DNA of 64,000 bases from Eleusine coracana subsp. coracana (GCA_032690845.1 CM064426.1:74698403-74762402); one strand, 5' to 3'; shown: positions 13,387-24,962, counted from the first letter of the stretch. Notes: a model not told the origin generated them from the letters alone. Numbers and translations: made by a program.

Positions 13387-14220
13387 GAGATCTTTTATAG
13401 TGTTTATATGGTACTTGAAGGTATCAAGAGATATTACAATTTAGACTGTTGATTAAGAGAGAGACAAAATATGGAATAAAAAATATCATATCAATGAAAG
13501 GCAAATGAATTATGATAATTTAGAGTATTTGGTTCATTAATTATCTCTTCTATGTTTGTCTTCTCCATGGATACTACTGGAACGACGACATCAAGATATC
13601 TCATTGTTTAATCATTTTGCTAATTACTAATTAATATACTGATTATTGAAAATTTAGACTATGATCTAGAGACATGAAAGCGGTTTAGGATCGAGTTTGA
13701 TAGATCATGTTTCAACTATTAGTGATATATAAAGTGATATATAAAGTGAATAATTGGTTTTATTATGCCTTGGTGTGGGTCACCTATACACGACTTGCAA
13801 AATCTCAATAATAGAGTATCTCTTTAAGAAACATGTAACTGGAATAAAAAACTCAGAGCAAGCATTTAGACTTGGTGGTGTGTACCTTCTCATATAGAAC
13901 GTTGGATGAGAAAAAATTAAATAAATCTAAATAAAACAATGTAAACTAAAATTACATTTTCTATCTTGACTCGTACGTAAATGGTAACCAAGTAAGTGTT
14001 AGTTGAAAATAATATAAATAAGTATATATCACATACCGATCTATTTCCTAATAGATTTATCTCATTCCTAATTTGTCATAGATGAAAATATATTTTTACC
14101 TTCAATACTTAGTATCTTGATTAATATTTAAGTATCTTTTGGTTGGTACCTTCAATTATGATCCATTAGATCTATGATAATGGATGGTCCACACTACTTG
14201 CAAACACCGTAAAAGATCTC
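13387..14220 (-). mobile_element. Short non-autonomous Mutator-like element (family shared with 36528-41984)
   Basis: The right end (reverse complement from 14220) begins GAGATCTTTTACGGTGTTTG. It matches the left end of the 36528-41984 element for well over 100 bp, including a shared GATCTAATGG and GGTACC region. The left end (13387) likewise matches the right end of that element, including GGTATCAAGAG. It is therefore a deleted 834-bp copy in the opposite orientation. The interior is AT-rich with no coding sign. The 9-bp flanks do not match well, so the target duplication is decayed or the ends are slightly off. Confidence 0.7.
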
Positions 14221-14373
14221 CACAACATTTTGCATGATGTGGATGGATTGTGGAGTTGTCGTGTCCATTCTGAATGACATGGCCTCCTCCTCGGTTGTGA
14301 CATGGCTTTCTCCCGCCCTTGCTGCTTGTGCGCCAAACAGTCCATATGTAAGCGTCTTCTCGTATACTTGATA

Positions 14374-14945
14374 GAAACATTTGTCTGAGAGACACTAAGA
14401 AATGATGGTTTCATCCACAACACACTCAGAATCATGTTTTTGTCTGAGACACACTATGATTTTGGGTACTCTCCTTTGTGGCACACTATTACCGTTTAAC
14501 AATTATTTTCATCTTTTTTATCTCAACACACAGAACATATTAAAATTTGAATCTTTACATAAATATATATTGTTTCATTCTCTATCATTAAAAGTAGGGC
14601 TAGATTTTTTTGATTGTTCACATGATTTACTAATTATTTTAATATTTAATTTGTCTAGCAAGCCAAGCCAATAATATTTTTTTTATGATAGAGAATACAA
14701 CAATATATGTTTATTTAAAAACAATATATGTTTCTACAAAAATTCAAATTTTAATGCATTCCCTAAACCCTAAACCCTAAACCCTAAAAACCCTAAACCC
14801 TATGCATTGAGACAAAAATTTAAAAACAATTATTAAACGATAATAGTATGTGACAGATGAGAGCATTCAAAATCATAGTGTGTGTTGTGGACTTGATCTT
14901 GATTGTGAGTGTGTTGTGGACTGCCGTTTCTCAGACAAATTTCCG
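14374..14945. mobile_element. Foldback (long-TIR) MITE with 9-bp target duplication
   Basis: The two halves are inverted copies of each other over about 260 bp per arm, so nearly the whole 572 bp is a palindrome. Shared words on the arms include TTTGTCTGAG, CACACTATGATTTT and ATTAAAATTTGAAT. The flanks are the 9-bp direct repeat TACTTGATA at 14365-14373 and 14946-14954. Nine base pairs is the usual target duplication of the Mutator superfamily. The right arm carries an extra stretch of about 48 bp containing telomere-type repeats that the left arm lacks. No coding capacity. Confidence 0.8.
14761..14802. repeat. Interstitial plant telomere-type repeat (CCCTAAA)n
   Basis: Four consecutive CCCTAAA units, two extra A, then CCCTAAACCCT. 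This is the plant telomere repeat. It lies inside one arm of the foldback element at 14374-14945, flanked by ATGCATT-like words, and is absent from the opposite arm. Confidence 0.9.
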
Positions 14946-15044
14946 TACTTGATATGGCCTAGTAGCTTCTATCAATGGCAAGACTCTTTGTCACTGTTCT
15001 ACTAAGTGCTTTTGCCTCTGTGTGAAAGAAAATGGATGGGTATG

Positions 15045-15440
15045 GACCCAGGGCATTATGGATTAATTGATTGGGTTGACCACAAGAGGTATTGCTCTCA
15101 ATAATGTAATATAAATATAACAAATAGACCCTTGTCTGTTGGCAAACCATATGTGCAAGCAAAGTGCAACAAATCTTGTCAAGGAATTTGATAATTCCAT
15201 CATGGATTGATTGATTGGATCGGCCACCAGAGGTATTCCTCAATAAGGTAATATATATATAACAAATAGACCCTCGTCTGACAAACCATATGCAAGCAAA
15301 GGTGCAACAAACCGTGTCAAGGAATTTGATACGTTGTGAATTGGCTGAATGGATTGACCACCAGAGATATTGCCAAGTAGCAAACCATATGTAAGCAAGG
15401 TGGGTGCAACAGATCCTGCCAGGGAATTTGATAATCCTTC
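15045..15440. repeat. Three diverged tandem copies of a 110-150 bp unit
   Basis: Copies run at about 15045-15200, 15201-15334 and 15335-15440. Each begins near GATTGATTGG...GACCAC.AGAG.TATTGC, contains CAAACCATATG and GCAAGCAAAG, and ends near GGAATTTGATA. They differ by small indels. No function is visible. Confidence 0.7.
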
Positions 15441-17027
15441 TCTCAGAAAAAAAATGAGATTTATTGTCAGTATGTAATAGGATATTAAGTTTACATTGAA
15501 ATCAAAGTTTGGCTCCATACTATTATTTCCATACTGGATAAAGCATCTTCTTTGATATTCACATATCAACAAATATAGCATGAGAAAAACATCAAACGGT
15601 TGTTGTGGCGCAGCGAATGGTATCCTGTCCACCTTATCTAAGATTTTGTGCAGGGTCCGCCACTATCCGATGGTACATTCTATTTCTCTTGATGGTTCGT
15701 TGTTCAACTGGATGCCTCTTTTCTGTATTTTAAGACAAAAACCACATTGAAACTAAAGCATGTAGAAACCACCACTTTTTTTCCTTTCTTTTCCGATGGA
15801 ACATATTCATTCCGTTATACATGGTACATAGCCATATAATTCTCTGGCCGCACACTGCTCGTGCCAAATGCTTGAATATGTTGTCTTCTTACATGCGGGA
15901 ATCTTGTTCAGATAAAGCATCATACGTAATTGATATATTCCTGTGCTTTCTTTTGTCGACGTTGTTGATTCCTGCATGCAAGAAGACGGTGTAATCAAGA
16001 ATTTTTATCATAACGTCTCCTATATCGATGCCCCCTGCTGGCATGCATGTAATAAGACAGGACGGTAACGTCAACAGAATGAAACTGAAGGGAGTTACCA
16101 AAGAGCCCCATCGAAACTACAAAGTTAACTTTGTGATTATGTTACTTCCATCTTCTGCCCTTCCTATGACTCTATGAAATACTGTTTTCTCTAGTTTTTA
16201 TTTCTAATCCTTTTATATCTAGAATATAGCGCGTACCATATATTGAGCCATAAACTTGATGAGCACTTGTTGTACCACTTTCACCGGAGTTGTTCCCATT
16301 TCGTGCATGACACGGAACCAGCACCAGATTAGAGCCTTCACTTGTGATGCCAACCCACTCCTGCCAGATATCCTGTAGCGCATGTCTTTTATTTAGGTGT
16401 ATATATGCAAGCAATGCAATCTTCAAATCCTCAATGTTCAGTTTAAGTCAACACTTCATCACCGTTTCTATCCTCATCCAGCTGCGAGACTCACAGCTCA
16501 TGATCTTGTTCAAGCGAGCTGGTCTGGATTCTATATACATGCTTACTTAAAAGCTTTTAAAGAGTAGTGTAAGTAACGACACTAACCAAGAAGAAATATG
16601 TGGGAGGAAATAGATGGCATTTTATAAAGAAGAACAAATAATTAAATTCTTGTGAAAAAAGAACTTGAAATGGGTTGGTTTGATCTGAGGTGTACACCAA
16701 CAACCTTAATTACACCAATAACTCAGTTCCTTGCATATCAATCCATCAAGACCCTACACAAAAAAGAAGACGAAATGGGTGTGGTCTGAGGTGTACACCA
16801 ACACCCTGCACAAAAAAAGGTTCGAGAACATGCCTGCTCCATATCTTGTGCAATTCAAACGCCTGATTGGCAGCTTTACCATGGACACGATCTACAGTCT
16901 GTACGTAAGATATCAGCCACAACTCTCTCTCCTTTTTATGCCTAACAAATAGAACTTGAGAGGGGCGGATGAATCATGGGTCTAGAGTTTACACCCAGAT
17001 TGTTTTTTTTATTGAAAGAAAAAAAAG
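15441..17027. other. Intergenic stretch, no gene assigned
   Basis: Minus-strand open frames near 15807-16426 (for example around DIWQEWVGITSEGSN) look mildly protein-like but match no family I recognise and have no clear gene structure. Near 16680-16800 a short segment (CTGAGGTGTACACCAACA) occurs twice. I would not call a gene here. Confidence 0.35.
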
Positions 17028-17196
17028 CTGCAATTATTATTGTGATACATGCAAGAAAATAATTAGCAATAATAGTCAAATCGAAGATTGCAATAATCTT
17101 AGCCAAGGCAATGGAGTTGAAAATACGTTTTATGTTGGTACTAATCACGCAATAAAACCTCTCAGAGCTACTTGTAGGATTGGATCTTTTGCAATG
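17028..17196 (+). pseudogene. Exon-like fragment resembling an LRK10/rust-resistance-type receptor ectodomain
   Basis: An open segment reads from CNYYCDTCKKI to ATCRIGSFAM and stops at a good splice donor (ATG/GTAAGA at 17196/17197). A possible acceptor AG lies just before it. Its spaced cysteines and the phrase FYVGTNHAIKPLRATCRIGS resemble the cysteine-rich ectodomain of LRK10-like receptor kinases, which typically ends in a Cys-x-AM motif before an intron. No signal peptide, transmembrane segment or kinase exon is present nearby. It is therefore at best a relic or captured exon. The family call is from memory of the motif pattern and is tentative. Confidence 0.35.
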
Positions 17197-18534
17197 GTAA
17201 GAACAAAAAACTTTGATCTGACTTCTCATAAAAGTTAAGATAAGAGTTGAATGTGAGCCATTGCTTTTTAGCACAGGAGAATAAAAGATCGATCGCCGTG
17301 ATTTGCCGGCTCTCGCGGCGGTTACCCCCGTCCCCCCTGATCCTTTCCGTGTCGAGCGTGACACAGAATCGGTTCCCTTTCTCCTTGCCGATCGCGGAAT
17401 GGGTTCGGTCGACAGCCGGCAACAAACCCATGGCGCCGACATGGTTGTAGGGCCTGCTGGTCACGCAAGCTGGAGCTCACAACCACAGGCGCAAGCACGG
17501 CCGGCGTACGTGCTCGGAGCAAAGCGACGGTAGAGCTAGCGCACCTGTGGCACGCGCGTCAGCCAAGAACGGAGCTGACCTCGATGATCATCGATCGACA
17601 CAAAATCATGGCGCGGGGCAGCTTAAGTATACCCCGATCAGTACGGATGTGGTGGCGGTCCCTAGCGCACGGCATTTTAAGGTCCCTGGCTATGTTGTCA
17701 GCTATCAGATTGTTCCACCACCGACTGGAAGCCTCCATGATGAAGAATTGAACGGTGGACGACAGCGAGGATCCGTCTTAGAGTGCTCATGAGCCCCTGC
17801 AGTTAGTTAGGTCATAATAGATATGTCAAACTATAGGTTCTTAACTAGAGCCTCCTAACCAAGATTCTGAGTTATTTCAATCTAAAAGACTGACTTGATA
17901 GGTAAGATTTTCTCAACTTTATAAATTGAGCTTCTAATGTGAGTTAAATACAACATCAAGGACAAGGAGCCCGGATGTGCGGAAGCATATGGTTTGTCGC
18001 TGTCCAAGCGGCACGCCAATGACCAACCTGAAGAAGCTGTAAGTTCTGCAACCACGGGATGGTGCCCACGAGAAGAGCCTAGGATGTCATTAGCTGGGAA
18101 CTTCAGGCTCACAACGGTATGGTTGATGTTATGCTGTCATGTGCATATAGGAAACAAAATGGCACAGATCGTGTGTGTGGTCACGTGTACAGGAACCAAA
18201 TGGCAGAAAGGCGCAGTGTCTTGTTTACGGAGCAGATCCAATCTATGCGGTTAATCAGAGGCGAAAAATCCAGCCTAATCAATTGGTGTTCCAAATTTTT
18301 TTAGGGGAATTCATGTTCCAAATTTATAAAACATGTGAAAGTGGATATCATAATTGCGGACCTGTCGTCTCTAGAAAGTACTGGGGGTGAATTTGGCCAT
18401 TATCATGTACTAGTCAAGATGGATGCACTGAGCGATCATATATATACAGTTACTTGAGATTTTGTCTATCAGTTCAGTTCATAATCACAAAACCATCCAA
18501 TCAGGTAAGAGCAAGTAGTACGTGTCGGTGCCTC
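17197..18534. other. Intergenic, includes a GC-rich island at about 17270-17560
   Basis: A GC-rich block with several overlapping open frames on both strands sits in AT-rich DNA, followed by mixed sequence to 18534. No frame carries a motif I can name. Such islands can be captured gene fragments or old gene remnants. I found no inverted ends around it. Confidence 0.3.
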
Positions 18535-19325
18535 ATAGAGCAATTGTAGACGCCCAATCTGCCCAGCAAAATAAAATGAGGAGTTTTACTGTCCAAAACT
18601 GGCCAGTAGTTTGAGGGTAATTTTGTAATTACACTATTAAGTAATAAATTTATATTTATTTTCACGATAGAATATTAAGTTTATAAAATTATTAAAATAT
18701 TAGTTTATCTTAAAAAATATAAAACATTAGTTATTAATCAAATTATTAATATAACTTTATTTATAACAATAAAAACTAATTACTATAAATCTATAACTTT
18801 TATTTTTTCCGATATTGCCCTCAAATTAAGAAACTACTGGCCAATTACTGGCCAGTAGTTTTTTAAAACTACTGGTCAGTATTTTAGACAATAAAAGTCC
18901 TCAATAAAATACATTCATGTGCTTCCTCTGTAAGAGTCCAGTCACGCACGATGGCAACTTGCTTTTAAAGTAAATAAACAAACAAGAAAAGAAGAACAAT
19001 ATTTTTTCAGCAATAATTGGAAGAGAGATGACATTAAGAATTAATTAATCTACAATACATTCTCATCGCTCGAACGAGAATGGTAGGGGTAAAGCAGATA
19101 GAGCAATGTGGGCACCTAATCTGCCCAGCAAAATAAAATACATTCATGTGCTTGATCTGTAGGAGTCCAGTGGTCACGCACGGCGTGGCTTCTTGCTTTA
19201 AGAGTAAACGGCGGCTAAGCAAATATGAAATATTTTCTTCCACCATTGGAATGAGAAATGGCATTAAGCATTTAATCTACACTACATTCTCATCGCTCCA
19301 ACGAATGGTAGGGGTAAAGCAGAAG
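18535..19325. repeat. Tandem duplication, first unit interrupted by a MITE
   Basis: Unit A (about 18535-19099) and unit B (about 19100-19325) share GAGCAAT...AATCTGCCCAGCAAAATA, ACATTCATGTGCTT, GAGTCCAGT, GTCACGCAC, CATTCTCATCGCTC and GGTAGGGGTAAAGCAGA in the same order. Without the MITE at 18578-18902 and its extra target copy, unit A is about 232 bp, close to the roughly 226 bp of unit B. No coding sign. Confidence 0.85.
18578..18902. mobile_element. 325-bp MITE with 8-bp target duplication (hAT-like)
   Basis: Ends are inverted repeats: left GAGGAGTTTTACTGTCCAAA, right (reverse complement) GAGGACTTTTATTGTCTAAA. Flanking direct repeats AATAAAAT are at 18570-18577 and 18903-18910. The sister tandem copy keeps the empty site with a single AATAAAAT at 19132-19139, which fixes both ends and the 8-bp duplication. 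Eight base pairs is typical of hAT elements. The interior is AT-rich and non-coding, with ACTGGCCAGTAGTTT-type words near both ends. Confidence 0.88.
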
Positions 19326-20508
19326 CACTGACACCACAGGAAGAATGAGAATAATAATCCTCTCCCGCGGGCTTAGGAACTACATTAACGGCAGTAGTTC
19401 AGGGTCACTTTTGCAGCGAAGGCAGAGAGAGGACCTTGCGCACACAGCATAGAAACATGATAGCATAAAAATCTTGACTTCCATGCAAATATTGCACTTT
19501 CAGTACCCGAGGAGGGTTATTACAGATTACACAAGTGCAACTTGAACGTAATGGCTATTATTCTAACTAATATCAACTAATATTCATCACACTTTACTCA
19601 TAAACGATATGCAGAAAGGAGTGGAGACACGGATGAGACCAACGTTAGTTTGTCTGCTGGGAATCACACTGTGGACAACTCCACCAGTAGGGGTCTGCCG
19701 CCCTACATAATCTGCCTGCTGCGGGCCACTGTATGTGAGTATGTCACGACAGCACCGGTAGAAGAAGACCCCAGTCGCTCTGGCTTGTCATCAGTAGTGA
19801 AAAGTTGCTTGGATTACGAGAACCACACACTTGCCTCCCCTATGATGAACTGATGTACCAGACGACTTTAGCTTTGGATCGGATAGTGTACTAAGCACCT
19901 CTTCCGTGCTTAGAATCTGATACAACATGCCTCATGGAATAGGATGCTTTATTTTCCGTCATACACATTATCCCCTATATACAGGTATTTATTTTATTAA
20001 TTGATATTCTGATCATCTAGCACAGAAAAACTGCATGTCTGAAAACATTATCTGTAGTTTTCTACTTGCAATATGCCCACAGCAAAACAGATGTTTGAAG
20101 CAGAACAGCGGACAAGACCAGCCAGCTTTCATACATGTTTGCATTGTGCAAATGAATTTGGTAGAATTTTTTAGTACGTGCAATGAATTGCACTGATTTC
20201 AGCTGCATATATAATACCGGTAGCATAATGACGTGAAACACGCTATCTTTAAACACGTTGAGAAATTAGCTAACAGAATGAGAATGGTTATCATAACACT
20301 TGTTTGTTCCTCTGTAGCCGGCCTCGCATCAGTTCTTGTGGCACAAAAATGGAACCTTTTTTATAATTCGATGGTGATGTGTCAGAAGTTCAGGTCTAAA
20401 ACAACGCAAGGCATGCATACTTCAGTTAACGTGCTCATCTGTAACACACGAGTAGGGGAAAACAAATCGAGAATGGGCAAAAAGCATGGGGCCATAGTTT
20501 CTTCAATA
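19326..20508. other. Intergenic stretch, nothing recognised
   Basis: Mixed AT-rich sequence with only short open frames. I see no exon, RNA or element with defined ends. Confidence 0.4.
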
Positions 20509-20517
20509 TATCTGTAA

Positions 20518-21286
20518 GAGACTTGTTACGGTGTTTGAGAGGAACCGCTCCCACCGATTATTAAGAGCCGTTGATTGTAAAGGGGTTGTTAAGGACTATA
20601 ATTCATCGTAAGAGAGGGTCTTAGGTAATTTTTTCTGTGATCTAGATCTGCTTCCGCTATGAGCATGTGACGCATCAGCCTCTGTCTTGTCTTCTTCTAC
20701 CTCCCGATCAAATTCAGAAATTGGAACAACGCCGCCGCGAGGACACCAGCATGGCTCTGGCAGTGTGCCTCCAGCCTTTGTTTCCTCACCGTGAGCACTT
20801 CCGTCAACGCCCCTTCTCTCTTCCTGGAGGCCCAACTGATGTCGCCATCCCCTCTTTCATTGATCTTGACGGCCAAAATCATTGGCGCCATTGTATTCTC
20901 TCTCTTCTTCGCTTGCTCTCTGTTCCTAATCGAGAAAGGCAAGAAGAGTGGTCGCCTCGACCGTCAACCACTTTGAGAGTTTCCTCGCATAACTACTACT
21001 CAAGGCCTCATCGCTTTGCTCGGATCGGATGGCGCTCTTACTGTAGCCACTGGCCAGCCCTGCCGTCCATGGATGCCACACCATGCTACCTACATGACCG
21101 ATAGGAAAGTACTAAATTATCTTTCTTATTAATTCGAAGAAAAAGAGAAAATTAGTACCTGTCCCACCGTTATATGGTACCGGTCCACAACTTAAAGTAC
21201 TTTTTACTAGGTACCTTCTATCTATTAACCATTAGATCTAAACCAATGAATGATTAATATTATTTCCAAGCACCATAACATTTCTC
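20518..21286. mobile_element. Candidate Pack-MULE with a GC-rich captured segment
   Basis: A perfect 9-bp direct repeat TATCTGTAA flanks it (20509-20517 and 21287-21295). Both ends match the ends of the Mutator-like elements at 36528-41984 and 13387-14220. The right end (reverse complement) has GAGAAATGTTATGGTGCTTG followed by the shared AGATCTAATGG and GAAGGTACC. The left end has GAGACTTGTTACGGTGTTTG then ATTAAGAGC.GTTGATT..AAAGGGG. Between them, about 20640-21110 is markedly GC-richer and open in several frames, unlike the AT-rich ends. This is the look of a Mutator element carrying host gene sequence. I could not identify the source gene or decide its strand. Confidence 0.75.
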
Positions 21287-21623
21287 TATCTGTAAAGATA
21301 ATCTTTCAGCTTAAGAAAGGGATTCGTACAAGAGCACTGCATTGCAAAAAAGGGGTTTTCATGTTGTTTTGAACTGTGGACGGTAGTATATGTTGTGTTC
21401 CTCTAATTTATTCTGATTAGCATGTTGTGAAGAAATTCATCAAGTTTGATAATTCGACACATTATTATTCGTCATAGCCTTGCAATGTAAGTTTATATTC
21501 ATTCGATTCATTTCTTTTGTATCTTATACCATTATTGGATGGGAATTTTTTTTTGTGGGACATTCTTGATTATTGTTTTAGCCACAGGACACCGAAAAAG
21601 CCAATTTTAGCCGTAGGACACTA

Positions 21624-21960
21624 GAAATGGTGACATTTGTCCGTGCTGGACACTGTAGCAGGGGGAAAAGGCTGCTATTGGTTTGTTTATCTCAATGCAT
21701 AATATTCATACAACTTAAAGTTCGGCCATAAGATGTATTTTCAAATTTTCTCTTCGTATGTGCCCCATGGCAACATGATGGTAATATATATAGGAAATGG
21801 TGACATTTGTCCGTGCTGGATACTATAGCAGCGGGAAAAGCTACTATCGGTTTGTTTATCTCAATGCACAACATTCATACAACTTAAAATTCGGCTATAA
21901 GATGCATTTTCAATTTTTCTCTTCATGTGTCCCATGGCAACATGATGGTAATATATATAG
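21624..21960. repeat. Tandem duplication, two 170-bp units
   Basis: GAAATGGTGACATTTGTCCG begins both units (21624 and 21794). The copies stay aligned to GTAATATATATAG at each end, with a few dozen substitutions. An ATG-rich frame crosses it but has no known motif. Upstream, CACAGGACACC and GTAGGACAC recall the same GGACACT word, so the array may once have been longer. Confidence 0.88.
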
Positions 21961-22544
21961 TAAGTGTGTCGTTCAGTTATATAATGAGTATAGGATTTCA
22001 TGCATAACAACAATAGTAAGTTATGAAAACAAAACAACTAGGGCAGGAGCCAAAATAACAATAATTATATACGAATTTGTTACTTATCTGAAACGCATAT
22101 TTGTTCTACTGGAGCATTTGAATTTACTGAACAACAACAGCAAGGTGCTATTGTTTTCTTGTTAGATGATAGTGCATCCTCAACCTCAATACATTATGAC
22201 AAAGAAATCTAAGAGAACATGAAAGGGAAACAGATCAACTGACCACTTTATCTATCCTTGTAACTTTGTAAGCAATGTTCGGGAAATAAACTGAATACTA
22301 TTGCTAATCTAAAAGTTCGACACCATATCAGTGTATCAATGTTCACCAATAGATTCTCTGTCATACTAGGTCCACCAACAATGAACCAGAACATGTACGC
22401 TAGAGAAAACATTGATCGGGTACGGAACTTGATATGTAGATGATAGAGAAAACATAAAAGATTTTATTTGTATCATTTTTTAACCTTTCAATATGTCACT
22501 TTCTACCAATGTGGTTTGAGCCCTAGCTGTCTCCTGACCACAAC
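21961..22544. other. 5' flank of the SWEET gene
   Basis: AT-rich upstream region without a recognised repeat or gene. It leads into the TATA box at 22545. Confidence 0.4.
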
Positions 22545-22552
22545 TATATATA
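22545..22552 (+). promoter_or_regulatory. TATA box of the SWEET gene
   Basis: TATATATA in the context ACTATATATAGG lies 93 bp before the ATG at 22645. This is a strong consensus match at the expected distance for a leader of about 60 bp. Confidence 0.6.
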
Positions 22553-22644
22553 GGCCACTAACGTTGCAAACAATAATCAGTTCCACATCCTGCAGCAAGC
22601 CACTGGAGGCAAGACTAGTAGCTTGTAAAGACTTCAGTGCAATA

Positions 22645-24323
22645 ATGGTTACGAGCCTACGCGTGATAGTTGGAATCATAGGTATGTTCTTTTCCACGAC
22701 TACCTTAACTATTTCCTTTCTCTTTGACTCTGTGTAACACCACCTCATTTCTTAATTTGTTGCAGGAAACGCAGTCTGTGCACTCCTCTATGCAGCGCCC
22801 ATGTAAATGATTGCATTCCCGAACTAATATGAGCAGAAACATGAATGTCATATTCCTTACTTCTATATTTCTTTTTTTTTTCAGATTGACCTTTAAAAGA
22901 GTGATAAAGGAGGCCAGTGTAGGAGAATTTTCCTGCATACCCTACATTTTATCTTTCTTCAGCGCACTCATCTGGACCTGGTACGGCTTGCCGGTTGTGA
23001 GTGCTGGGTGGGAGAACCTGACAGTCGCAAGCATCTCCGCAATAGGAATACTCTTTGAATTCTCATTCATCATCATATACATATGGTTTGCACCAAGAGA
23101 CAAAAAGGTACATATAATTTCTAAGGAACTTTTGATATTACTTTAGCATCGTAGGTAGGATTTCCAATGAAACTGAAGCAGGCCTTTCAGTTTCTCTGCT
23201 CACTTTTACTATATTTCTGGAATAGTTGCATTTAAATAGAGAGTTAGGCAACAAGGTGATATGGTACTCACACATGTCAGGCAAAAAATTACAATGTTTA
23301 TACTCCACATAAAGTAGAGACAAACAGCCTTGTTGGTAGACAATAAACTAAAAAAACTACTGCAAACTGTTACGAAATAGTCATGTCCTATGGAATATTG
23401 GCCAGCAGAATATCTTTTTAAGAAAAATGTTGTTGCTTTCATTTTTATTGATTTATTTGAGTGATATAGGCAGGAGCTCAGCCAAGTTCATTAAATGAGT
23501 TACTTAATCTTGTACAAAATTATAGTACCGAACTTGCTCTGACTTTTCTAAAAAAATGAGATACACACAGGTTGTCATATGCAAACCAGTATTTGCATTT
23601 TTCATATGCTCATCAATAATCCTAATACTATCTTGCAGAAGTTTGTCGTGCTAATGGTATCTCTGGTTCTGGCCATCGTTGGCGTGACTGTATTTTTCTC
23701 AAGCTTTACAATCCACGGCCACCATATGCGGAAGTTATTTGTTGGAAGTATGGGTATAGTGACTTCCATGTCCATGTACAGCTCTCCGCTTGTAGCTGTG
23801 GTAATAAGTGCCCTCGGTTAAAAACCTCCAAAATCATTTGTTAATGTTAATAACATGCTTCAAATCAAAACCTTGAAGCAATGACCTTTTATCGGCACAT
23901 CCTCAACAAATTTAGCTTTTAATTTTTTGTACTCCCACCATTTGCAGAAACAAGTTATAAAGACGAAAAGTGTGGAGTTCATGCCTTTCTACTTGTCCCT
24001 TTTTTCCTTCTTAACCAGTTTAATCTGGATGATATATGGTATCCTGGGAAGGGATCCTTATCTCACGGTTAGTATGAAATCTGAATTTATATTAAATAAA
24101 TTACTGTGATGTTCTTGTTTCTTTGTTTGGCGCCACTTCCATCGCACTGACTTGCTGAGCAATTTGTTTTCTTCTGAAGTCGCCAAACTGCATCGGGTGT
24201 TTCACGGGCATTCTTCAGCTGGTTGTCTATTGCATTTATAGCAGATGCAAGAAAGATGAGCCACCCAAAACGCTCAATGATGTTGAGAAGGCAAACAACA
24301 TGGAATTCATAACCCATTCGTGA
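22645..24323 (+). CDS. SWEET3: SWEET sugar transporter (clade I, SWEET3-like)
   Basis: Six exons: 22645-22681, 22766-22802, 22885-23107, 23639-23800, 23948-24067 and 24180-24323, all with GT-AG introns. They total 723 bp for 240 residues, usual for a SWEET. Two MtN3/saliva repeats of three membrane helices are joined by a linker helix, seven in all. The first repeat opens VGIIGNAVCALLYAAP and contains ILTFKRVIKEASVGEFSCIP. The second has SMYSSPLVAVKQVIKTKSVE followed by FMPFYLSL. The pore prolines, one in each helix of the two triple-helix bundles' conserved sites (AAP, CIPY, SSP, FMPF), are all present. The C-terminal tail is short. SWEETs let glucose or sucrose cross membranes down their gradient. 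Best resemblance is to rice SWEET3a/b, from memory of the family; which orthologue it is stays open. No frameshift or stop, so it looks functional. Confidence 0.95.
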
Positions 24324-24678
24324 AGATGCAAATGGATATAAGCCCTGACGCAAAACTAATGTACCCACTTTTTCTCCAGAAAAAACTTTATTGACTACCT
24401 GTAATAATGCTAGGAGAAAAATAGTATAAATTGGGATATACTCACTTATCTGTTTCTGAGCTGGTTCAATGTTATTTTCCATCGTTATATGTCCTTCGGG
24501 AACAAACTGCCAAGCTTATATAGATGAAGACTCCTAGAAATCAAACGGGGATGAAGGACGACATCCCATTATGGAGTTGTGTGCCAAGCTCGTGGATCAC
24601 TAAACATGAAGTGGGGGCATGATTCGATTACAAGTCATGTGTGGGTTCAATCCCTCTCATTCCACTTCAAACTCAAAC
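24324..24678. other. 3' flank of the SWEET gene
   Basis: Probable 3' untranslated region and spacer. A tRNA-like T-arm word (GGGTTCAATCCC) occurs near 24648, but no full tRNA fold is present. Confidence 0.4.
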
Positions 24679-24681
24679 TAA

Positions 24682-24959
24682 GGCTACTCCTAGTGGGAGT
24701 TTCATTTTTAAAAAATGAAGTGATATGTCAGCATTTTTTATGATATGACAATAAATTAATAAAAAAATAGAACCAGTTTCATCTAGATAAAATATATCTA
24801 CACTGTTTCTAAGACACTTGTATTTTACATGTGCTTCTAGAAAATAACAAATATAAAACAATACATTATATGATCTATTTCATCCATTAAATTAATATTA
24901 TATTACTTATATGACATATTTAAAAATAATAAAAATAAAATAATCTATTGGGACTAGCC
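24682..24959. mobile_element. Tourist-like MITE with TAA target duplication
   Basis: This 278-bp AT-rich insert begins GGCTACTCCTAGTGGGAG. Its reverse-complement end begins GGCTAGTCCCAATAGAT. TAA flanks it at 24679-24681 and 24960-24962. The 3-bp TAA duplication is that of PIF/Harbinger (Tourist) elements. No coding capacity. Confidence 0.7.
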
Positions 24960-24962
24960 TAA

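Noticed and set aside
24586..24668. tRNA-like segment with a GGGTTCAATCCC T-arm word
   Set aside because: An anticodon-like stem can be drawn, but position 33 is not T, the A box is missing and the acceptor stem has mismatches. Not a credible tRNA gene.
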